A stretch of 64,000 nucleotides of DNA from Lasioglossum baleicum (Eukaryota; Arthropoda; Insecta; Hymenoptera; Halictidae), in contig NC_134929.1 of NCBI RefSeq assembly GCF_051020765.1, positions 16,274,635 through 16,338,634 on the forward strand, in the 5' to 3' direction. Each line of letters starts with the position of its first letter. Position 1 is the stretch's first letter. The notes below the pieces were generated by a model. It saw only the letters and a program-made list of their open reading frames with translations, ran no database searches and was not told where the DNA came from. This document shows, piece after piece, positions 58,906 through 64,000 of this stretch. The translations under genes were made by a program, and so were the position numbers.

Positions 58906-61860
58906 CTCGAATCAAATAAAATCTTATTTTCCGTGATAGTAGCCTTTTTAGTACTAAATTCTGTCATATTTTTGATAGCAGAACACAGGAGCCAAATAAA
59001 AATTGTATTCTTCTTTTAATTATCCTATCAAGCTGAAACTAATACATTGTTGTCCTTAAATATTTTTAACAGCTCCTTTATAAATTGTACGTATCCTGTT
59101 TTGTCATAAATGCATAAAATCCGCAGTCTACTTATCATTGCCCAGTGAATACGTTCCACTGGGAAATAGTGTTCGAAAGAAATCTCGAAACAATTGCAAT
59201 TGAAAGAAAATGTTCGATAGAAAATCGATAGCCTCTCTAGCAATCGACGTTGCAAATGGAAGGATCTAGGCTCGTGAATCTAAATTGACGTCGTCGTTAT
59301 ACAACACCGTGGACGTCGTTAAAGTAGGCAACGTTTTAATATTTTTTATTCGTTGTTGGTACGCGCCGCGTGTTTACAGAAAAGGGACGTACAAAAACGA
59401 TGAACAGGATTATAAAAGATCACCTGATAAACAATAATATCACGTTCCCGCCACGGGAAAAATGGCAAAGTGATTATTGCAGATTATAACCTTTCCATGT
59501 ACGAGCAAAAGAACAAACTTTTTAAAGCCATCTTGAAGCACCGTCGCGGATGAACTCAGGACATTTCCGTAACCTATCGGCTTGTCAATTACTTCCACAT
59601 TCTGGTTTTATAATAATAGGATCGGGGTATTCAATGGCCAATCTTATCGTCCAGATGATCTGCGACGAGATAATATTTAGTTTGCATGTGTATATTATCA
59701 GATGGATAAAATCTAAATCGCGTAATCGTAAAACTAGATGAGAAAGATAGGGCTAATCATGTTGGAAATTTTACGAACTCCCGAGGAAAAATTGTAAACA
59801 TGAATGCATTACAGCAGGTTCTACAGGGTCATCAGTTTTTAAACGGCCAAACGTTAACCAGCTGTACAGGACCCCAAATGGAACAACTTTTACCCCTATC
59901 ACTTTTTTTGTTTCGGCCTTGATCTCCAGGTAATTGCAAAAAACCATCATTTTTTGAGTTTATATAAAATTAAATATCTCAGGACTCCAATGATGAATCT
60001 TGATGGTTTTTCCTTTGTTTAGTTTAAAATAAGTAGGGGCATCTTTTTTATTAAATAAACTTTTTTGTATGGCCTTCGGATAAAATAAAAAGTGATAGGG
60101 GTAAAAGTTGTTCCATTTGGGGTCCTCTACAGCTGGTTAACGTTTGGCCGTTTAAAAACGGATGAGCCTGTATAATGTGTCGAGAATGTCGATTTTGAAA
60201 AGCCCGCGTAATTGGACACAGCCTAACGCATGCGTGTGTTCATAATATCAATATTGATTTGATTCAGAAATGTGTAGAACACTTGGTCATGAAATTATAG
60301 TGTTAGCACTCTCAAAATATATTCGAGGATCATAAAATGGATATAACCTCTAATCTGCAACCTTTTATACTGTTGCATTTGGTTGCAAATATTAGTTGAA
60401 TTATAAAAATAGCAGTTGAACAAAATTAAATTGAACGTTAAATAAATGTTCATACCAAGTGAAATGTTAATTAACCCTCATCCGTCCCTCATTTCAAGAA
60501 TTAAATCTGTCCCTTGGTGTCAAAATGTTGTTTTATTCAAATCGATGAGTTATTTACATCTTACGTGTTTTATGGTTATCTGTTCTGAATTAAAAGATAA
60601 CAGAACAGTTTTTTGATTTACAAATTTTTTATTTACAGATGTGGAGTTTCGTGGAGCGAAGACCACGTATCCCTCGACTGCAGTGAATGCGGTGGATATT
60701 CCCTTCAACGGCCGTGCCCACTTTGCGACGGACGTTGTCACACCGCGTGGAAACGCGACCTTACCATGGTAAATATCTATTTTTTGCTTTGACCACCATA
60801 CTCTTCCCCTGTAAACATCGGGAAGAGCGCCATGATCGATCCAACGCCCACAGAGCAGAGCGATTCAATAATCGAACTTTACTTACTTACATTACACGTC
60901 TCGATAAAGACAGTTTCATTCAGCTTACTTTCTAAGTCCTTTCAAACGGATCTTCGCTCCATTCTAAACACGAGAGAACCTTCTACAATTCGCAAATACT
61001 CATTTCTGAAAACACCGGGCTTCAGGTACCACTCGACTACGGCCCTGGTACATTAAAAATAAATTTCAGAAAATACACTCAAGGAACTACAGTACACGTG
61101 TGCTCCTTGTTGTATATTCAAAACAGATAATTACAGCGACTCCCATTAATATTCGAACGCTCTAAGAAAAACGATAACTTTTAAAATATTGGACTATAGG
61201 ATTTGAACTTTTTTTTAGAGGTTAGAGAGCAACTAGTTTACTACAGGATGTAAAAGGGAATTTTTCAAACATTGCCATTGGTCGGAAGTGTAGAGAAAAT
61301 AGCAAAAATTGCATTTCACAAATACGTTTTGTAGATCTGTGTCAATTATATACAACAAGACAACTTAAAATCTTTGTGAAAAATTTTTTCACATTGTGTA
61401 GCAAACCAGTTGTTTTAACTTCTCAGAAATGTTCAAATCGTATGGTCCAATATTAAAGAAGTTATCATTTTTTCAAGAGCGTCAAAATATTTGTGATTCG
61501 TTAGTTTCGAGACGCATAGTTGCCGCTTATCGATTTCACGAATGACATTTGGAGTATCCACGCATTATTACGAAGGTCGAATTAGCGACTGGTAATGATA
61601 AGGTCGGACAAAGTCGGTCGCGCGAATTGGCCGCGCGATACAAGTGAGCTTAATATCAGCGTTTTGTGATAATAAAAATGAAATTATGTGAATACAATAA
61701 ATTCAGGCATGAATATAGAGTTTGAAACGTGGATTTCTTTATGTTACAGTCCCACGCGAGTGGAAAAGCAAGATGGATCGGCGAATGTGGACTGAGTTGT
61801 GGCCCCTCGCACGAGGAGTCGTTGGTTCCGGCATTGGAAAAACTACGAGCCACTTCGTGA
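48559..61860 (+). CDS. Pino: Protein pinocchio, four coding exons (spliced CDS)
   Basis: The exons 48559-48611, 57218-57331, 60639-60768 and 61750-61860 join in phase to 408 nt, which is 135 residues plus TGA. All introns are GT/AG. The N-terminus is Ser/Thr-rich (residues 1-25). A conserved stretch at 40-56 (TILTIEELRAQLNSCFT) leads into a Cys-rich C-terminal domain with Cys 54, 57, 70, 73, 82, 85, 89, 112 and 116. Several are paired as CxxC (54/57, 70/73, 82/85), which suggests metal binding. The motifs DCSECGGYSLQRPCPLCDG (69-87) and SHASGKARWIGEC (100-112) are what I recognise as insect pinocchio. In Drosophila, as I recall it, pinocchio mutants have impaired olfactory behaviour; the biochemical role is unclear. 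The start is favoured by CAAC before the ATG and by in-phase joining. An alternative upstream start giving a longer N-terminus cannot be excluded. Identification is from memory of the family, not a search. Confidence 0.88.
48701..49017. mobile_element. Harbinger-like MITE copy 3, TSD TTA
   Basis: Ends CAAGGGAAGGACCCCAAGTG and its complement. TTA at 48698-48700 and 49018-49020. It lies in the pinocchio intron 90 bp after the splice donor of the first coding exon. 317 bp, non-coding. Confidence 0.85.
49021..50196. other. Intron sequence, no supported feature
   Basis: Overlapping short frames at 49323-49927 (-) lack domains. Confidence 0.4.
50197..50509. mobile_element. Repeat family Y, single-arm copy
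   Basis: Matches the right arm of 51116-51706 (GATAATATCTCGTTAACTAT, CATTCAACTTTGTCCTTCAG, TTGAGGTGGCAAGGTTAGGT) and ends CCCTTG followed by TA. Its left spacer (CCAAAGAAAAAAGAAAATTG) is the reverse complement of the spacer in the full copy. Confidence 0.7.
50512..51113. other. Intron sequence, no supported feature
   Basis: No repeat or coding signal supported. Confidence 0.4.
51116..51706. mobile_element. Repeat family Y, full palindromic element, TA-flanked
   Basis: CAGGGTAGTCCACGCAA at the left and GGTGACTCACCCTG at the right, with TA at 51114-51115 and 51707-51708. The inner arms (about 180 bp) mirror around TTTTCTTTTTTCTTTGG. The outer 130 bp on the left has no match on the right, so arm exchange or nesting has occurred. 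Non-coding. Confidence 0.7.
51709..53530. other. Intron sequence with a 41-bp short tandem array
   Basis: About 52210-52345 holds three units of GGTCTCTTATTCAATTAAAT then TACTATGTAATTTSTAATTCT (step 41 bp). TAATTACA-type words continue to 52560. Frames at 52611-53639 are unrecognised. Confidence 0.6.
53531..54240 (-). repeat. 180-bp tandem array, 4 units, open on the minus strand
   Basis: Units repeat at exactly 180 bp (for example ATTCGTGCAACTGTGTTCCC at 53701 and 53881). The minus strand is open from 54305 to 53535 (256 codons), giving four 60-residue repeats with NYWxxCxxIFxTYLLxVEEH and NYRSYIFFxGARxER. Units at 53701 and 53881 differ at 8 bases, of which about 7 change the residue, arguing against selection on a protein. 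No signal peptide, domain or promoter is seen. It is probably a non-coding minisatellite whose unit length is a multiple of three. Confidence 0.85.
54241..56870. other. Intron sequence with a CT microsatellite
   Basis: (CT)n at 54590-54628. The stretch 54300-54460 is G+C-rich. Otherwise there are only short frames; no coding exon with compatible phase was recognised. Confidence 0.45.
54590..54628. repeat. (CT)n microsatellite
   Basis: About 19 CT units, uninterrupted, in the second pinocchio intron. Confidence 0.98.
56871..57106. repeat. 240-bp near-palindrome close to a coding exon
   Basis: TTCCCGATTAAAACGATACC at 56900 pairs with GGTATCGTTTTAATCGGGAA at 57052. The centre (TTTAATCCACGATATAGTAG against CTACTATATCGTGGATTAAA) pairs almost perfectly. 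Outer ATGAAACTT/AAGTTTCAT extends the arms. Half copies are at 6357 and 45612. It ends about 110 bp before the exon at 57218. Confidence 0.8.
57218..57331 (+). CDS. Pino: Pinocchio second coding exon
   Basis: The acceptor TTTGTTTCAG ends at 57217 and the donor GTAAGT starts at 57332. The exon completes Gly18 and encodes residues 19-55 plus two bases of Thr56. It contains SNISLRSCDDG and the conserved TILTIEELRAQLNSCF segment. Both splice phases match the flanking exons. A long palindromic repeat ends about 110 bp upstream. Confidence 0.88.
57427..57537. mobile_element. Short MITE with CAGTGAAGCCTTGATCTAAG end
   Basis: TA then CAGTGAAGCCTTGATCTAAG at the left and CTTAGATCAAGGC at the right. 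The interior holds TTTTTCTTAGATCGCGCAGT, seen also near 16672 and (inverted) 43890. A CAGTG-type end with TA resembles pogo/Tigger elements; tentative. Confidence 0.55.
57538..58312. other. Intron sequence, no supported feature
   Basis: No repeat or coding signal supported. Confidence 0.4.
58314..58634. mobile_element. 320-bp palindromic MITE
   Basis: GTGTTCCAAAAATGTTTTAC at the left mirrors ACATTTTTGGAACA at the right. GTTAAGGAGTTATTAACGAA and its complement, and GGACCAATCAG/CTGATTGGTCC, pair further in. The two strands have related open frames through this symmetry. Confidence 0.75.
58793..59130. mobile_element. Family A MITE copy 12 with GA microsatellite inside
   Basis: TAGACTGCAGATGTTTATGC at the left and TTTGTCATAAATGCATAAAA then TCCGCAGTCTA at the right. 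The element is about 340 bp, partly because of (GA)n at 58841-58901. Confidence 0.75.
58841..58901. repeat. (GA)n microsatellite
   Basis: About 30 uninterrupted AG units inside a family A element. Confidence 0.98.
59131..59821. other. Intron sequence, no supported feature
   Basis: No repeat or coding signal supported. Confidence 0.4.
59824..60170. mobile_element. TA-flanked MITE, 347 bp
   Basis: Left CAGGGTCATCAGTTTTTAAA then CGGCCAAACGTTAACCAGCT; the right arm is its inverse, ending GATGAGCCTG. TA at 59822-59823 and 60171-60172. GACCCCAAATGGAACAACTT also pairs. Non-coding; TA target fits Tc1/mariner. Confidence 0.85.
60173..60638. other. Intron end before third coding exon
   Basis: A+T-rich sequence. 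Nothing other than the acceptor ATTTACAG is supported. Confidence 0.5.
60639..60768 (+). CDS. Pino: Pinocchio third coding exon (Cys-rich core)
   Basis: The acceptor ATTTACAG ends at 60638 and the donor GTAAAT starts at 60769. The exon completes Thr56 and encodes residues 57-99, including CGVSWSEDHVSLDCSECGG and RPCPLCDGRC. This is the most family-specific part of the protein, with seven cysteines, and it ends cleanly on a codon boundary at Met99. Confidence 0.93.
61134..61501. mobile_element. CAGCGACTCCC-ended MITE in last intron
   Basis: CAGCGACTCCCATTAATATT at the left and, inverted, AATATTTGTGATTCGT at the right. Arms share ACGCTCT..GAAAAA, GATAACTT and ATATTGGAC then GATTTGAAC. TA flanks are 61132-61133 and 61502-61503. 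Related to 34210-34372. Confidence 0.7.
61750..61860 (+). CDS. Pino: Pinocchio last coding exon and stop
   Basis: The acceptor TGTTACAG ends at 61749. The exon begins in phase 0 with SHASGKARWIGECGLSCG and runs through an acidic, Leu-containing tail (HEESLVPALEKLRATS) to TGA at 61858-61860. The upstream intron is 981 bp and contains a TA-flanked MITE. Confidence 0.9.
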   Translation, partial: SHASGKARWIGECGLSCGPSHEESLVPALEKLRATS

Positions 61861-62279
61861 ACGGTGCTCGGCGACGAACGCATAGAGAGACGTCGTGTAC
61901 CGTCACCCAGCACAAGACTTAATCCATCATCACCATCCATATAGTGTCACCCACCACCATTGTGCGAGTCAGAAACGTGTGAATGTGGACTCTGGTTGCA
62001 TAGATGATACATTATGTTCCTGAGGAGGAGGAGGAGGAGACCAGAACGGACGGGATAGTCCAGCAGTACAGTGAAATAGCCGTTCTTCTCCCACGGCTTC
62101 CTCTGTCACGGATGCATTAACCCGCTAGAAAAAAAAGGCCGATTGGCAGATTCAACTTTCAACAGCTGAAACACTGAACGTCGCCGTTTTCTTCATCATC
62201 ATCCATCGTCGTCATTATTGCCGCCCGCTGCCTCGAAATCGAACGAACAGAGCTACTGCGCGGATTTATGGCTGCTGGC

Positions 62280-62285
62280 AATAAA
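62280..62285 (+). terminator. Candidate proximal poly(A) signal AATAAA
   Basis: This is the first canonical hexamer downstream of the pinocchio stop codon, 420 bp after it. It is predicted by motif only. Confidence 0.35.
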
Positions 62286-62511
62286 ACTTCTCGGTAGATT
62301 ACATTCGAGGAACGTTGGTGCAATGCGTTTTGATGTCCTTGTGTATTTTCAATCTCTCCGGACCTTGAATTTCGTTTCAGACTGTACAAATCTCTGTAGC
62401 CCACTCACGCACGCGATCTCTGATTTTTCATAACGATTCCGTAGAAAGCGTTCTACATTGCGAGACACGCGAGTTTTGCGTTTTGAAAAACAACAGCAAC
62501 AACATTAATCA

Positions 62512-62720
62512 TTAGATGGCGGATTTGATGCACTTTTCGACGAACTTTTTGATGAGTAGGTGTAATTTAACATAGTAAAGAGTTTATAGGAATTTAACAG
62601 TGCTGTTACATTATTTTTAACCTATTAAACGTATTAAGAAAGAATATAAATTTCTATCTCATTCCAGTTTGTCGCAATTGGGGTAGAAAATTTCCATTTT
62701 GCGTAAAGATCCGCTGTCTA
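62512..62720. mobile_element. Family A MITE copy 13
   Basis: TAGATGGCGGATTTGATGCA at the left and TTTTGCGTAAAGATCCGCTG then TCTA at the right. The interior is close to the copy at 12758. Confidence 0.7.
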
Positions 62721-64000
62721 TTCATCATCATTCGCTCTTCCGCATGTTCTTTTTCTTTTTTGGGAGAAATTCGATTTTGTAATCACGTTTCTCCGTTGAC
62801 GCTAGCCCACTGTCACGCGTTTTGCATGTTCAAGCGAATCGAAACATACGCTTTTTGTTGCTACGAATCGTTGCAATATTTTGACAAAAGTAATAAGTGA
62901 ATACTTGCGCAAATGGTTGACTGTTGTTGAGTGTGGAAAGTAGCTTCAGAAATGTACGTCACCGCGTTGTACAGACCTGCAGACGAACGGTCACTTTCGT
63001 GTTTAGCTTGTAACGAGAGGTCATACTTTAGACTTTTTTTAGCGATGTAATTTTCGTCTCGAAGGAATGCACAACAATCGTTCGAAGTTTTAAAGGTAAT
63101 GTTCCACGCGATCTAGAAAGACAAATCATTGTTTGCAGAACGGAGACGCGAATTTCTGTTACATCAATTTGTTGTAAAATTGATAGTCGCTTGTATGAGC
63201 TTGTTTGAAAAATCTGTAACAACCTGAAAGAAATATGTGATCATTGCTGAGATGAAAACATGTACTGAATCAAAATCGGGAACGAAATTTTTACCGTGAA
63301 ATCCGATGGAATATACGATTCGAGAATGGTATGCATTACATTCGAGTATTAGACTGATGATTAGGTAAAATTCGCAACAAAATGTTTTTCGTGGTTGTAC
63401 AAGACGCATCGAGTTCAAGAACAAATCTATGCTAAATTGGATAATAGTTGATTGCGAGCTTTCTGAATGTATACGATCAGAAAATGCACGTAACGAAAAA
63501 GAATAATTGGAACACAGTATCGAACGAGCGATGCGTCTTCGTCTACGATTGCATTTCGAAAAGTTGGTGCTAAGTGCCAAGAGACACGAAATTAGCCTAA
63601 GAAGCTGAACTGAAGGAAGAGATATCAGTTGAAGTAGAAGCTAGTAAATGTAATAAATCTTCTTTTTACCAGTTAAATATGCGACTGCGAATGAAGGAAA
63701 AAAAAACGATTTTTAACGATCGTGTGCCGGCAGTAATTTTACTAAATGTAAATGCGATTTTAAATTTGAATCGTTATAGGATAGGACGCGGAAAAACCGC
63801 CAGTTTTAATTGATACAATTCTAACTCTCAGTTCTATTCTGTACAATGTAATTTACACAAGAGACATGATTTCTAAACAAAAAGGAAGCATTTATGTTGG
63901 TGCCAATGATTTTTCGAATCTGTACTATAGCTCATTTCTTTTTAACTATCAAATGCTCGTACGAACTTTCGTAAACCATTGTAAATTCGTTCACGATTAT
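62721..64000. other. Downstream sequence, no supported gene
   Basis: A 138-codon frame at 63164-63580 (-) has no recognised domain. Only the distal poly(A) candidate at 63652 is noted. Confidence 0.4.
63652..63657 (+). terminator. Candidate distal poly(A) signal AATAAA
   Basis: This is a second canonical hexamer about 1.8 kb after the stop codon. It is predicted by motif only. Confidence 0.25.

Larger units (their letters stand above)
61861..63657 (+). other. Pino: Pinocchio 3' UTR region with two candidate poly(A) signals
   Basis: After the stop there is no further coding exon. AATAAA occurs at 62280-62285, giving a 3' UTR of about 0.4 kb, and again at 63652-63657, giving about 1.8 kb. A family A MITE at 62512-62720 lies between them and would be transcribed only if the distal site is used. 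A short GGA run is at about 62023-62040. Confidence 0.4.

Overview
The window looks like arthropod nuclear DNA, most likely from a hymenopteran insect such as an ant, bee or wasp. It is A+T-rich and gene-poor, and it is crowded with short non-autonomous DNA transposons. It holds one spliced gene with insect-style signals: a TATA box with a TCAGT initiator, CAAC before the ATG, and GT/AG introns. The insect assignment rests mainly on the recognised protein and the mariner- and piggyBac-like repeat termini. The choice of Hymenoptera is inference.

The only gene I can support is on the + strand. It has four coding exons, 48559-48611, 57218-57331, 60639-60768 and 61750-61860. They join in phase into a 135-residue cysteine-rich protein that I recognise as the insect protein pinocchio (Pino). 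A likely 5' non-coding exon at 35447-35642, with a TATA box at 35413, would make the transcription unit about 27-28 kb with a first intron of about 12.9 kb. Candidate poly(A) signals are at 62280 and 63652.

Bases 1-35400 are intergenic. They hold TTAA-flanked elements (1541-1800 and a neighbour), a nested palindrome (1276-1467), PIF/Harbinger-like MITEs with TWA duplications (3457-3776, 10256-10550), an element with an 8-bp duplication (4855-5161), a roughly 1.8-kb element with TTAACCGACTTCGAAAAA-type ends (6499-8331), several long palindromic MITEs, a 235-bp satellite of about 7.7 copies (18641-20445), a 72-bp array (24661-24866) and a 118-bp array (28423-29190).

Bases 35643-61749 are the introns of the gene and carry the same kind of load: two hAT-like MITEs with exact 8-bp duplications (38376-38746, 41082-41501), A+T minisatellites, a mariner-type MITE (44995-45184), a third Harbinger-like copy 90 bp past a coding splice donor, a 180-bp tandem array that is open on the minus strand (53531-54240), and several TA-flanked MITEs.

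The commonest repeat is a family of about 200 bp with ends like TAGACTGCGGATCTTTATGC, called family A here. At least 13 clear copies are spread over the whole window. I found no rRNA, convincing tRNA, CRISPR array or intact transposase gene. Nearly all short open frames look like chance or repeat by-products.
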